64,000 nucleotides of DNA. Source: Hyphodiscus hymeniophilus (lineage: Eukaryota; Ascomycota; Leotiomycetes; Helotiales; Hyphodiscaceae). The DNA lies in contig VNKQ01000009.1 in the NCBI GenBank assembly GCA_016508695.1, positions 310,001-374,000 on the forward strand, read 5' to 3'. Of this stretch, positions 12,840-25,300 are shown in pieces. The stretch's first letter is position 1. Each line of letters begins with the position of its first letter. A model generated the notes under the pieces. It searched no databases. It saw nothing but the letters and a program-made list of their open reading frames with translations, and had not been told where the DNA came from. Position numbers and translations under genes: made by a program.

Positions 12840-13349
12840 ATTGGCTGGGAGTCTGCTGTACGTCACCGAGAATGCTCGAGGATAGTACAAATTCAATTTC
12901 AGATTCATGAAATCAATCGACCCTAATGACGTGTGATAACACTCCCCAGTTGGCAATCCTTACATGTTGCCTGCCTAGATTTTGGATCTTCGGTATATTT
13001 GTGCAAGTGCAATCTAACTCATATTCCTATCGTCGACAGGCAAGGTCCTTCAGTGAACGTCAGGCTCTAAAGGACAGTCCTAGTATCCTCTACCTCGCCC
13101 TCACTGCCCATTTCTATACTCACGAGCCCTTGTATCATTATCATTCAAAAGTCTTGAGCGATTAGGATGGAACTACTCGCTTGCGCTTGTGGATAGATAC
13201 TTCAGGACAAATAATACACTTCAAAAATTGAGAATGCTATTGACATTTACGCTCCACTAGATCAGAAATCACACATAAACGCCTCAAGTTCTCTCAACAG
13301 GGACAACCTTGATCAACAACACGATCACTAGTGTCCTCACCATCTAATA
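12840..13349. other. Intergenic region before the repeat island
   Basis: About 510 bases after the complex I subunit gene. Short frames only, none resembling a protein family. The sequence GTCGACA first appears here near 13032, which may mark the decayed edge of the repeat island that follows. Confidence 0.4.
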
Positions 13350-14212
13350 TTAACTGTCAACACAACTACTACTTTATATCCCCTGACATTGTCTTTCTAG
13401 TACTGGCTCCTATTAGTATAATTACACTGGTTTCTTCCAACCTACCATTTTCAATTGATAACCACAACAGCTATAGACACAATTACGACTCTACATTAGC
13501 CCCTGTCGACAGACCGGTTCATACCAGTATAAATATACTGGTTTCTTCCAACCAACCATTTTCAATTGATAACCACAACAGCTATCGATACAATTACAAC
13601 TTTACATTCCCTGGCATTCTCTTTTCACTACCGGGTCCTATCATATAAATACACTGGTTCTTCCAACCTACTAACTTCACTCAACAACCACAATAACTGT
13701 CGACACAATTACAACCTAACATGCCCTGACATCATCTTCTTCTCACTGATTCCTATTAGTAGGTATAAATACATTGGTTCCTTGAACTTCCTTCCAATCT
13801 TGACCTACCAGCTTCACTCGAAAACCATAACAACTGTCGACACAATCACAACTGTCGATACAACTATAACCTCACATCATCTTCTTATTACTGGTTCCTA
13901 TCAGTAAGTATAATTACACTGGTTCCTTAAGCTTTCTTCCAACCTTGACCTACCAACTTCACTCGAAAATCATAACAACTGCCGACACAATCACAACTGT
14001 CGATGCAACTACAACCTCACATCCTCTGACATCACCTTCTTATCACTGGTCCCTATTAGCAGGTATTAATATACTGGTTCCTTCCAACCTATCAACATCA
14101 CTCGAAAATTATTACAACTGTCGACACAATCATAACTCTCGACACAATCATAACTGTCGACACAATTATAACTGTCGATACAATTACAACCTAACATCTA
14201 TCGACATTACTA
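13350..14212 (+). repeat. Degenerate tandem repeat, about six units of 105-160 bp
   Basis: A recurring unit reads: a CCTATTAGTA-like start, then ATTACACTGGTT, CTTCCAACCT, a TCAATTGATAACC or CACTCGAAAACC block, then AACTGTCGACACAATTACAAC and a CCTGACAT-C/T-rich end. Units begin near 13401, 13509, 13629, 13747, 13891 and 14046, with a partial copy before the first. In the later units the AACTGTCGACACAATCAT element is itself reiterated with an 18-bp period, most clearly at 14113-14185. The palindrome TGTCGACA occurs at 13504, 13698, 13835, 14119 and 14155. The array ends 15 bases before the start codon of the next gene, so it forms that gene's promoter and leader. The 18-bp period keeps a frame open but no in-frame ATG precedes 14227. 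Confidence 0.8.
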
Positions 14213-14226
14213 CTGAACAATACACA

Positions 14227-14592
14227 ATGGCACCTAATACCAAGGACATTGAGATGATCGAAGCTCTTCTGAGCCAGATTCGAACTCTCCCATCCTCGTT
14301 TTCCACCACTCCTCTTACGGCTGCTCAAATCCAACACCTCGTTACTTGGATCGGACAGAGAAGTACGAAAGACTTCGACTCCGCCGCTGCGGCTACTACC
14401 ATGGGTTGCACCATCTCTGCGATTCAGGCCAGATGGTCGCGTTTCCGCCGAAGCCATGGCCAATCCAATGCTGTAAGTACAGCAGCAAATGCTTTCTCTC
14501 TTCAAAATCTTGTGTGGCTAGCTAACTTATTCGGTTTATAGCCTACCGTCAAGACGAAGAGAACACGCAAGGCGAAGGCGAATTCGGGATAG
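14227..14592 (+). CDS. Small basic helix-turn-helix/Myb-like protein, 98 residues
   Basis: Two exons (14227-14472, 14542-14592) are joined across a 69-nt GT-AG intron (GTAAGT donor, GCTAAC branch site). The protein has an N-terminal helical part, then an Ala/Thr-rich turn and the segment TISAIQARWSRFRRSHG. It ends in a lysine/arginine tail, KTKRTRKAKA, that looks like a nuclear localisation or DNA-contact tail. The R-W-x-R-F-x-R helix recalls the recognition helix of small Myb/SANT-like proteins that are numerous in some filamentous fungi; this is a resemblance read by eye, not a search result. The gene sits between two repeat blocks sharing the palindrome TGTCGACA. Binding of the protein to that palindrome is a hypothesis only. 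Confidence 0.6.
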
Positions 14593-14726
14593 ATACTTTG
14601 GAGGATAAATGGGGCTTGGGAGTTTGGAAGGAAAGGAAATATCATCGTTGATTTCTGGCAGTGAACATAGCCTATCATTCAATTACTACCCTTGCCTGAG
14701 TCTTTGGTGTATAATCTTTTGAGGCT

Positions 14727-14925
14727 TGTCGACACATCTGTCGTTATCGAGGGATGGCTCTCTGTCGACAACAATATGGTCGACATCGACACAGTCTATA
14801 GCGACACGGTCCATAGCGATATTGTCCATAGTGACACGGTCTGTAGCGACACGCGTAGCGACACGCATCGCGATATTGTTCAAAGTGATATTGGTCAACA
14901 GCAACAATGTCGACAGCAACATTTT
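14727..14925 (+). repeat. Short-period repeat block downstream of the 98-residue gene
   Basis: The block holds three more copies of the palindrome TGTCGACA (14727, 14763, 14908). It also contains a run of a roughly 15-bp degenerate unit, GGTCCATAGCGACAC, with variants such as TGTCCATAGTGACAC (about 14797-14880). The end changes to GTCAACAGCAACAATGTC-like units. Translated on either strand the block gives artificial repetitive peptides, so it is not treated as coding. It shares the palindrome, but not the longer 105-160 bp unit, with the upstream array. Confidence 0.65.
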
Positions 14926-16327
14926 CGGCAGCAACAATATCGACAACGACATTGCCAATAGTGAAGCGTTTAATAATAGGATTCGAAACATCACTTCACT
15001 TCGATTAATAAGCTAAGCCTTGCATCCTAATCATTTAAAAGTTCTGAGCGATTGGGATGTCTTCCTAAGGTAGGCACCTCAGGTCTAAGGAGGTATTCGC
15101 TTCCTCGCTTGGCTTGGCGGTATGGATAGGGAATGCGATCCTTCGAGTCTTGTCTTGGACCGACAGCGCGCGCCGAGCTATTTGCCTGGACGGACAAAGA
15201 ATCCCACAAGCCTCGATTCGAGTCGCCTACATAGGAAAATACATGAAAAAGGAGCGTTGGAATCTTGGAGAGCAGGTAATGGGAGAGAGGGGGAGTTCTA
15301 TTATGCCTTTTTATCTATAGAAACACGATTTCTTTTCTACATAAAATCTCGCAGCAGTTCATGTTTACTTTACTGCTTGAGGCGGAAACGTAGCTCGATA
15401 GAGGGGAGGTAACTCCCTCTTGTCAACCGACGAGACGCAAAGATCGGAAATACAAACACCTCCATCCCTTCGCGATAGTACGACAACCTCCAACCAATTC
15501 AAATCCATTCCATCCCATCCCATGAAAGATCCCCCTTTTGCCTAAACCTTATCCCCGCTCCACCCCTCCCCTCCCATCGGGCCCGTGAAGAACGTGGCGT
15601 CCGGGAGCTAGTCTAGCGACCGACGTGCCTCGCGAGCCTAGAGTAGGTAGGTACCCCTCCACTTTCCCTTCACCCGGCCGTGCCGGGTAAATACACTTCT
15701 CGCACCGAAAAGGGATTTCGATATTGGGGCCGAATGCGTGTCCTTGTGCTGGGGATTCGAGGTTTTGAGTCCATGGTGCCTGAGGCGTGGTGGGGGATTC
15801 TGGGCCTTCGTGAGTTGCGCCAGTTGAGTGATTTGAGTTGGGTGAGCCATAGTCGAATTACCAAGGCCTCACCTCTTCAAGGGGTTATTTTCTGTACTTT
15901 TAGTCAAGTTGTGGCCGTGTCAAATATCCAGTGGTAATTAAATTATTAATATGTACTATTTAACACCAAGAAAGTACAATGACTGCTATTTCGTTGTAGG
16001 CAGGACCAACATATGTTTTCTATGATTCGGTTTGGGGTATAAAGCGAACGTATCTGTATGCCTTTGCTCCTGCACCAACTCCCGACATTGCTCTACCACG
16101 CCTCAACCTAAGCCAAAACGTTGAATGCTTTCCTGTTCCTCGCTATGGATATTCCTTTTCCTACGCCAAAGTTCCAAATATTTATATCATGCATAAGGGA
16201 CGTAATGTTGTCTTTCAAAACACCTTGTAGGCGAGCTCGCAAATGATTGCCAACATCTGAAAGAAACGAGGGCAGTGGTTCTGCCTCTGCCAATAAAGAA
16301 CAAAGGCTTTGAACCATGCGCAGTAGG
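14926..16327. other. Intergenic region between repeat island and velvet gene
   Basis: About 1.4 kb on the 3' side of both flanking genes. Several frames of 60-100 codons exist but show no family features. A short GTAGGTAGGTACC motif lies near 15644-15655. I see no supportable gene. Confidence 0.45.
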
Positions 16328-18087
16328 TTATTGGTATGTGTTCTCCATGAATCCCGGTCTAGTAGTTATCGGAGTACCCAAACTGGGACTTTTTGTTGGG
16401 AAGAATTCCGTGCTCGCCGATGTATTCTGATTGAGGCTCGGAAACCCTTGTACACCCATGTATCTACCTCTGTTTTGTCCCGGATGCTCCATGATTTCGT
16501 AGCCATGGGGCATTCTTCCAAACTGAGGTGGGGCCATAGAATGGTCGACCGTTCCTGGAGGTTGCCAGTCGTCATCCATATAAAATGGCGGGTTAATATC
16601 AGTCCCACCATAATCACTTTGATGACTATACTGTTGTTGAGGCTGGGGAACGAGCTGGTTCGGCGCAGATGACTGATACATTGGATTCAAGTTCCCTTGC
16701 TGCGTAAGGTAGGATTGAAAGTGAAAGCCATCCCGAACTGTGCTAGGCGACTGGGCAAAGGGTTCTGACATTTGCTGTGATGAATGTGGAGCGTATGAAT
16801 CATACGACTGCTGGTAATCAGTATCTAATATGAGATAATATCGATCAAAGGTTTCGGGAAGTGTTACCGGAAGCGCTGGTTGTTGTTCACTATATGAAGC
16901 CGCCGCCGCGATCTCTTGGCGATAGTGAGCACTTTCTTCGGGTGGATTGCCGGATTGGCCCTGTTCAGATCCTGTTCTCGGACGCTTGGTAGCATGCTCA
17001 TCATGGTAAGAACCATATGAGATAGAAGGTCGCTGAGCAGAGCCAACAAAAGAAGCAGTCTGATGTTCAGAAAGACCTCTTGAAGGTGACTGCAAGACTC
17101 CTTGCAGCTCCGCTTGACTATGCCTTGAGCTCAAAGGAGATTCTACAGACTCTTCCTTCTGATCTTCCGACGTGGGTTGTTGGGCTCGCTGTTTATATGA
17201 ACGTGGGACATATTCGTCGGATCCAGGGCCACGCTTTCTGAGTAGAGTCCGAGGTTCTTTGCGCACTCTTAATCGTACGCCTTGGTCGCTGAAAGATCGC
17301 GTCAACGCTGTCGACTCCGCTAAACCGGAGAAGAACTTGGGTCCGTGAACGAGGAACACTTTGGAAAGAACCGATTGGATATGGACGGCACAATTTTCTC
17401 CCATCTCGTAAAGATTGAATTGTAGTGCGAAGTTCCCCTCAACCTTGGGTGTCAAATCACCGAAGATGAAGTATGCGGCCTCACGATTGTCGGAGTCCTT
17501 GAGCCGGTGAAGTGAGGATACACAAGTGCCCATAAGCGATGTTGCGACGGGTTGGGGTCTAGCATTGGTAGGAAGTTGTACGAGTTTACATGTTAGAAAG
17601 AGGAAAGGGCCTGGCAGAGGAGTTAGTTCTTTCGACGTAAGTGAGCACCTGTAATCTCTTACTTTGTAGGTAACTACGCTCTGGATCTTTGTCGAGCTTG
17701 AGTTCGAGCCGCACTACCGGCGGCGGATCGATTGGCTTGCGATCTGGGAGAAATGTCAGTTGTGTTGGATACCTAACGGACAAGAAGAGTCTTCCACAGC
17801 TTCACTCACTCTTGTCTTTGTCGCCAGGAGAGCTTCTACCGACCTCGGGCTGCTGCACAACTACGAGCTGGCACCACTCTCTTGAGCATGGTTAGCAAAC
17901 CATTCTGCTAAATGAAGAACGCGCATCGGTGCACATTGGGGACCAACTTCTTTAGACCCTGGACACGGGGATAACCTTGATGACCTTGGTATCCTTGATG
18001 CTGTAGAGCTGGAGGCTGCTGCTGATACTGATGCTGATTTATTGGAGGACCATAAGGATTTGTTCCATAATAAGGACGGTAATCCAT
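16328..18087 (-). CDS. Velvet-domain transcription regulator, VosA-like
   Basis: Well-supported exons are (to 17810), 17743-17663 and 17610-16328, giving a velvet domain. It starts CQLVVVQQPE and continues RKPIDPPPVVRLEL, SYLQSPFLFLTC, GTCVSSLHRLKD, FIFGDLTPKVEG and SFSDQGVRLRVRKEPRTLL. It is followed by a long disordered Gln/Ser/Pro-rich tail. Velvet proteins are fungal DNA-binding factors that form dimers controlling sporulation, light response and secondary metabolism. The RKEPRTLLRKRGP and SSLHRLKD blocks point to VosA (or VelC) rather than VeA or VelB. The first exon probably starts at 18087 (MDYRPYYGTNPYGPP) and joins near 17880-17876, but its donor is ambiguous among several GT sites. 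The total would be about 520 residues. Upstream lies an unusually long region without genes. Confidence 0.85.
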
Positions 18088-19072
18088 AGCTCCCGACAGT
18101 CTCGGCAGAGGAAGAAAAAGGCCGAGATTGGGAGAATATTGAACAAGGCCTGGAAGTGAGTTGAATTCGATGGAAGAAACAGAATACTGATGTTGTGGTT
18201 ATGGTACGAGCGAAAGTGCCTGGATTGACCTGTGGATTACTGAATAAATATGAAGGATAAACCATGCAAGGCCGGGGCTGGGGTTTTGTCGTTCTCGACC
18301 GTGACTGAACTGATGCTTTACATCAGAGTGATGTCAAGTCACGGAGATTCCTGGCCACCATGACCTTCCTTGATGGACCTTGAGGGTTATGGAAAGAGCA
18401 GCTTTAGCGGAGTCGAGCTCTCCTTCCCCAGACGCACCTTTCCACTTTGGAACTCCGTGACGGCTGGCGCAACGTTCACTAGGAGAAAGGTTAACGTTAG
18501 CTGGGGCGTTATTGCCGACAACGGTAAAGTGCGAAGGACTTGAAGCTGGAGAGCGACGCTTTTGGATTTAGAGTAGTAGCTAGTGTAACCAAGTGCGAAG
18601 TCTTGTATGAGCTTGCTCGGTATGCGCCGAAAATCTGTGCAATACTTCTCTCTGTATCCAATGACAGGCCGGCGTATAAGACCACACAGACTTGAAGTAT
18701 GGGCCGGGATGATGCAATAAGTGTATTGGCTGTGGAGGGGGATGTGAGACTAGGCCTGGTGAAAGGGTGAAGGATGAAGCGGGCGAAGGCGGCGGCGGAG
18801 GTGGAGATGTGGGCTGGTGCAACTGGTGGAACTGGTGGAAGATGAAGGACCATGGAGTCTCAACTAACAGGTCGTATGTCCTATGTCCAAGTTGATACAA
18901 GACAGAAATATCCGGATTAGCTTTGAGCCGGCCGCGGAGGCCAAGGGTAGACCAAGGTAAGGAAGGTAACGAGGCAGGGGAAGGGGTACGGGCGAGACAG
19001 TCGGCCAGGTAGTGTAGAGTAGGGGGGGTATGGCTGGAAGTAAGTAGGTATGTATAGAAAACCGGGGCGTAG

Positions 19073-19128
19073 ATGGTGGATGGTGGATGGTAGATGGTGG
19101 ATGGTGGATGGTGGATGGTGGATGGTGG
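19073..19128 (+). repeat. 7-bp minisatellite ATGGTGG, about 8 copies
   Basis: Eight tandem copies of ATGGTGG run from 19073 to 19128; the third is ATGGTAG. Degenerate copies continue to about 19190. On the minus strand the block translates as repeated Ser-Thr-Ile-His-His, which explains an apparent 95-codon frame there. It lies about 1 kb upstream of the velvet gene. Confidence 0.85.
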
Positions 19129-19346
19129 AGAATGTATGGTGGTGGTTGAGTGGATGCTGGATGTTGGATAACGGATAGTCGATGGTGGTGTGCGGTGAAA
19201 GCAATGTAGTAAGGTAGTCAGGTAGTCAGTAGTCCGGTAGTGTGAGAGGTGGTGTATTCGTCTGGTCGTTTGGCTGGTGGGAACCCTGAGGGGATACAGT
19301 GGCGGACACTTGATTGGCGATCAACCTCCTTCATCCAATGTCCCAT

Positions 19347-19388
19347 GTCCCTCGTCCCTCGTCCCTCGTCCCTCGTCCCTCGTCCCTT
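19347..19388 (+). repeat. 7-bp minisatellite GTCCCTC, 6 copies
   Basis: Six tandem GTCCCTC units occupy 19347-19388; the last is GTCCCTT. This is a second, unrelated heptamer array within 220 bp of the ATGGTGG array. No gene is associated with it. Confidence 0.85.
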
Positions 19389-22300
19389 GGAGTTTTAGAC
19401 GAAGCCGCAGGGCGGGTAGATTGATTGACAGGTGCTTTGTCTTATTAGTAGTTGTCCTTCTCGGCACGGCACTCTGACGCTTCGGCATCCTCGAGTCTGC
19501 CGAAGAGGGAGCACGTCAAGGCAGTTGGAGCAAGTGTCCAGTTGCAGCGGGCACAGGAGGAGTATTGGGAGTGAACTCGGTGTCTAATGGAACTCACCAA
19601 GACTAACACAATATAAAAGCAGCGAATTATTAACAGCAGCAGACGCAATCACAACAGCAACACCACACGAGCAACAGTGAATATTGACACCAGCTAGCAC
19701 TCCTCAAGATCCTCTCCTGTGGTCTGGCACCTGCGACCTGCACCTTCCAGATTTGTGGGGTTTCGAGAGGTGCGGCCTTGGCCCACGAACCTCAAGACTT
19801 TGCGAGTAACGGGTTCTTTCAAGGGTGAACCGCAGTGAAGAGTGACATGCATCAAAGTATCCAGTCATCCGGCCAATACCCGCCAATCCAGAGACCCAGC
19901 AACGGTGGAGGATCCCGAAAATAGGAGGGTGTGCTTGCGTTTGTGGCAAACAGAGGGACTGCAAGTAGGAGAGCAGACGAATATCCATTGGCCGAGTTTT
20001 CGAATTTCCCTAGAATGAAAAGGACCTCCGCGTCTGAGAGCTGGGACGCATACGAAGATCTGGAATACCACCCTTCTGCACAACACCATCTGGCATACGC
20101 GCCTATCGATACCTTTGGTGCTTTATCTGTACCATGAAGGAGGCACTCGAGCTTTTAGTCAGACGAGGGACACAAAGACTCCTGAGTGGCTGCCAGTTGG
20201 GGGGATCCCTGGCCGATGGCAAGCTCGGAGGATACGACTAGCTATCTGCTTTTGACATGAGGGCAACATGGGAACGGGGGTTTTTATGGAGCTTGCTGGG
20301 GATGGTGGAGGCAGGGGGCTATATCAAGCTATGATTGCCGCTCACCGACTGACTGGCTGGATTTCCGAAGAATGGATATGAGGCGCAAGCATTGTATTGC
20401 AGTAGGAGTATGAGCATGGTTCGATGTACAACCAGAGTGGCGGCCATCTCTCAGGGCAAGATGCATAGGAACAAGGACAAAGGACAAAGGTCGCAGGGTG
20501 CGGTGGACTGTGCTTCAGCTAGGGAGGCGGCCATGGGCTATGTGGCTGCTATGGCTGCTATCATGCCATGGCTGCTGCCGCTGCATTCGCACTCGAGATC
20601 TGGAGACGAGACGCAGGCGGCGGGCCTTCTTTCTCGGCGCGCCATACTCTACTGGGTACATGCAGTGGTACGCTGTTCCCGCCTGTCACTGTTCGGCTGT
20701 CTCCTGCAAGAGTCTTGTCTTGATGACTGGGCTCTCTCCATTCCGAATCGGCTTGGACGGATTCGTCTCAGCGTTCCAGACCTTGTCTTGTCACATACCG
20801 GCTTCCTTGCTTCAGATATTGTGGACACACCCGAATGCGAAATTCCCAAAGCCCAGCGGACAACGAGAGCCCCTTTTTAACAGCATCGATGACGACGAGA
20901 TCGTGACTGCTGAGACTGATTTGTGGTCAATTTGTGGTTAAATGAGGGTGGTCTGGGAAGGATGCGGTGTGGTCCCTTCATCCAATATGCAGAACCTCCA
21001 TGTCACACGGTCAGCCCCGAGATCTGTGCTCGAGTATATTGCTTTTTACATTACTCGCCTGTAGTTGAGACCAAGGAACTTTCTTGGAAGTGTTCCATGC
21101 AGGGCAGGCTCTACATTGCGCCGCCATGGTACCTTGATTTCTGATGGCTTTCAGCAGGGTCCAGTTCCACGCATACACATCAGCTCATCTGGACGTCTTC
21201 ACGTCGCACAGAAACCACACGATAGCAACATGTTGGGCCACGGCCACATGGCGATAGCGTCATTCGAGACAGGACCAGACCGGGCCATGAATTGGACAGA
21301 TCTTATCACAGAGCAAAAATACGTGCACAACGAGAGGCTGATCACAGCGAAGTATCATACGCGCATCTTCTGTATTCGTACAGAAAGTCCTACCAAATTG
21401 CTAGAGGTACGCGAATCTAGACGGGCCTGTATCTTTCAAAGGTGAATGCGCTCAACAAATACTTGAAGATCTTGCAGTCCCGACAAATGCGTCTCCAAAA
21501 ACTTGCTCCGAGGCTCGAAGGTCAAACCAAATTGCAACTTCCAGCCTTCCAGGACGTTACGCATGACTCGCATTTCGAATCCATCTGTGCCACCAGGTCT
21601 TACCCATTCATTCTTGTTGAAACCCATTTTGGCTCCTCGGCTAACCCCTTTCTCGATGTCCATCAGTTCAACATGTTGGGCACAGACATCATCTTGACGC
21701 AGATTCGGAACCCAGGAACAAAATCATTATGCCAAGTGCATGTGCACTGGTCCTGTTTGTATCTTAAAATGATCGGCAATTCCCAGTCAGGACGGGACTC
21801 GTCCGATCTTTTCGACCGCTTCCGGCTTATTTCCCGCTCGGGGCTCAACGGTCACCCAGCACATGGCTTTCCCTCGAAGTCCCCGTCCAGCATCGGCACT
21901 GCGACACGTCGAACTTTGATGCTGTCGACGACATCAGCAATTACTTTCGCTGGGGACACAACTGACTGTCCCTACTGCGATCAATTTTTAGGGTCAGAGC
22001 TGAATAATTATGCGGGATGCTGCATGCAATGGTTTCCACAGGGGGGCCACATGGCAAATTCAAATATTACAGGGAACCTTTGATATGTCGATTTGCTTTT
22101 GGTATGCTGGGAACAGGACGAACATCGGAACCCCATGATCTCGATGTCTCCGAGAAGCCACCAAGGCCCCTGCTTCAGTGTGTGAGACCCCGGAACCATG
22201 GAAGAGACATCAACAATGATGGTCATGATCCCGTTGCATCACTAACACTCCAATGGCTGTCGGCGCGACATGAGCAAAGCAGGCATATTTTGACTGATTG

Positions 22301-25300
22301 AGTCTTCACATTGAAAATCAAGAAGGGCGAGGCAGGATATTTACAAGTGACATCTTTACGACGGCAACAGTGTCATATGGTATTATCGCTCATACGGAGT
22401 ATACTGATATGAAATAAAGGTGGGGATGCACAGAAGCCGAACAAGCGAGAAATGTCCCAAGCCCACCACGATCAATTTCTCAAACCGGACGTCGATCAGT
22501 CGCGCTTCTTCAAACCTCTTGAGGAAGGACGAAATACTCAACTCCACCAGCAGCTGCCAGCACCGAGGCAGTCTTTGGCCTATGCCGCGTTGCACAGTCT
22601 AACATTAGTATTGAATGCCGGCTATCTATGCAGTATACATCTGGCCATTAGCAAGCCGCATCGTACGATGTGGCTAATAACGCAGAAATACATTTTCATG
22701 TCTACTCACGGTTTCCACCATGGACGTCTGTGGCTGAATCCAGACTCTTCCGCCTACTTATTCGTCCTGGTCTGGTGGGTGGCCTTTTTGTACCACTACA
22801 ATGCTCGCTTAGCACGGCCTGTACTCCAGAATTCTCCAGAGGTCTTCTTTAAGCGAGAAAGACATTCGACGAAGTATACAAGCTGTGCTATTTGTGATGT
22901 GTCAATGGCCGCTCCCACAACATCATGTTTGCGGTTTTCAGCCAAACTGGACCACATGAAGTGGCTTTCACGCCACAACGCAAAGCTTTAATGCTCACGC
23001 ATTGGTCACTATGCCACGTTTATCGACGGGATCTTGCAGACGCACTCTGCTTCCTTGCCAGGATTGTATGGGATGAGGAAACACGAACATGGTCTTCGTC
23101 GCGTGGCAGCCATGATATCGCCAATCCGAGGATCCAGAGCACCTACATGGAAACCGACAAGTTGTCCTCGTTTCTTGACAGCTTTTCGGGACTTTCATTA
23201 ATCGTAACATGAACGCAGGATGTCATCTTCGATTCTTAATCGTTGTCATTCTCACCGACCGTTCGCAGTTGACGCTTCCCTGTCTATCCCATTGCCTAGT
23301 CTCCTGAATTTGGGAGGCGCAAGCGAATTCGACGACATTCGGAGGGGTCTCAGCACATTGTTGGTGTCTCTGGACCATTAACGCACAGCACACATTTTGA
23401 TATCACAAAATCAAGATTAATTTAGCTTTTGACTCAGACTCGGACCTTCCAGCCTCTCCGTACACCATATGTAACTTCAGGATTCGGAGCTTTGTCCGTC
23501 CAGTATGTCCATGTACCGGTCACCACTCTGTGCCTCAAAGCCTTCTAAATTTGAATGGAGAACTGAGGCCAAATAGTGGACGCTTATTCGATTTGGTGGT
23601 CATGAATGCGAAGCCATACTACTCTTCACCCACAAACGACCCAAAGACAGACACGGCGGCTCCCGCATCTGTCCATACAATTTCAATGTTGCTTGACTCC
23701 GGTTGATGCCACGCTTTTCGTTCCTGAGCGAATCATGGATCATCACAACTTTCTGCGATGTCGCAGAAAGCGTGGAGGCCCCAACCCACAATCGAATCGG
23801 GCCAGCGTTTTATCATGAGCCGCCCCTTGCTCAAACCCTCTTTCTGTCATCCGAATTCCGGACATTTTGTGCAAACCTTAAATTTTATAGATGATTGAGA
23901 TTTGGCAAACGAATACGAGGTATCTACCATTCGACATGGAGATCAAGAAAGCCATTTCGCACCTATCCGAGGTCCTGGTGCGTCCAGCGCTTAGCCATCA
24001 AACCAGCGACTCCCAGTGCTTCAAGATCCAATAACGCGAGAGCGGTTGCCTTATTTGGTCCCCAAACCATGGAGAAAACAATGGGAGCAGGTACATCCGT
24101 GCCCCACCTCCCGTGCAGCGGTCCCACATGCCGGCTCTACAATCTTAACAGAGCATCACGAGGCATCTTTTGGCTAACGATTCCTGACTCCACAAATCCA
24201 GCTCCGAGATATGACGATGTCTGAGACTGAGAGTGGGTGCAATTTGAGGCAGGCGCCGCTTCGGGTTCGGACGCAGGATTCCCTTCTCGAATATCTTTAA
24301 TTTCCGGCCAAATTGACGAGGCAGGGAATGTATCACGACCCCGGACATGACATTGCTGATCAACGACTCAACGGACAGCTCCCTGTCACCAGCTCGGAGC
24401 CTTCCAGTCCTGGTGGTCGATCTTATAGCTCGTCTCGTTGCTGTATCATCACCTATAGCCCTATAGCGCATGAATTAATGCATCCGTCGTATCCTTTGTA
24501 CGGATTGTAGAAGACAACTTATATCCGAGGTCGGTCTATCGTCGGCCCTTGACGGGGTCAACAAATTTCTGCGCTTAATATTACGTGTATGGACAATTTA
24601 GAACAGCTTATCACACAAAGTCTGTAAGAGCCATGAAGGAGATTGATTGCATTCACCTGCTTTCGCAAGGATCTCAATCTCCACCAGCGCTTCACGTCTG
24701 CTTGCGAACGTTTCGCCACAATCTACAGAACGTAAGCAAGGATATAGATGAATTTTCCTTCTAGATATAGAGAGTTGGGAAGCATGGGTATTGGGCAATG
24801 GGCTAGCACCCTTGTGATGGATCAAAGGAAGTCCTACTGATCCTCCAAAGCGCCTGTGCAGAATGTCTCCCGGTTCTGTTCCTGTGGAGAGAGCGAACTT
24901 TCTCAATTCCTTGACTATAAAATGGGTATGCTATGAACACAGTAGCCGAACTGAATGTCGTGGGCATATCCTTGACATGTCGATCTGTGTACTGAGGAAG
25001 ACTTGACAATTGCCTAGGTATCGCTGGTCAGTCGAGTTTCCCCACAATCAGAGGTGGCGCGCCAAATGGGTGCTGCACTGCTGCCGTAGTAGAAGATGGT
25101 CATTATTCCTGGTTGTCCATAGTGAGAATACTTGCAACTCGCTATCTCCAGCATTAGATAGCTGATCTATGAGGCAATAAGTGTTCGTTTGTAATCTTCA
25201 CTCCTACTTCGCAATATATTCTCGGATAGTATGATATGTCTCGAAAATATCGCGCAAAACTCGGACCTGAGGGCAGAGAGTGCAGCGGGGTACTTCAATG

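Noticed and set aside
18917..19204. 95-codon minus-strand frame rich in Ser-Thr-Ile-His-His
   Set aside because: It is a translation of the ATGGTGG minisatellite.
20392..20880. 162-codon plus-strand frame
   Set aside because: Two overlapping plus frames are open at once, and the protein shows no family features.
21442..22083. 213-codon plus-strand frame in the gene-poor region
   Set aside because: Composition looks random, there is no domain or splice context, and an overlapping minus frame is equally open. Without expression data it cannot be called a gene.
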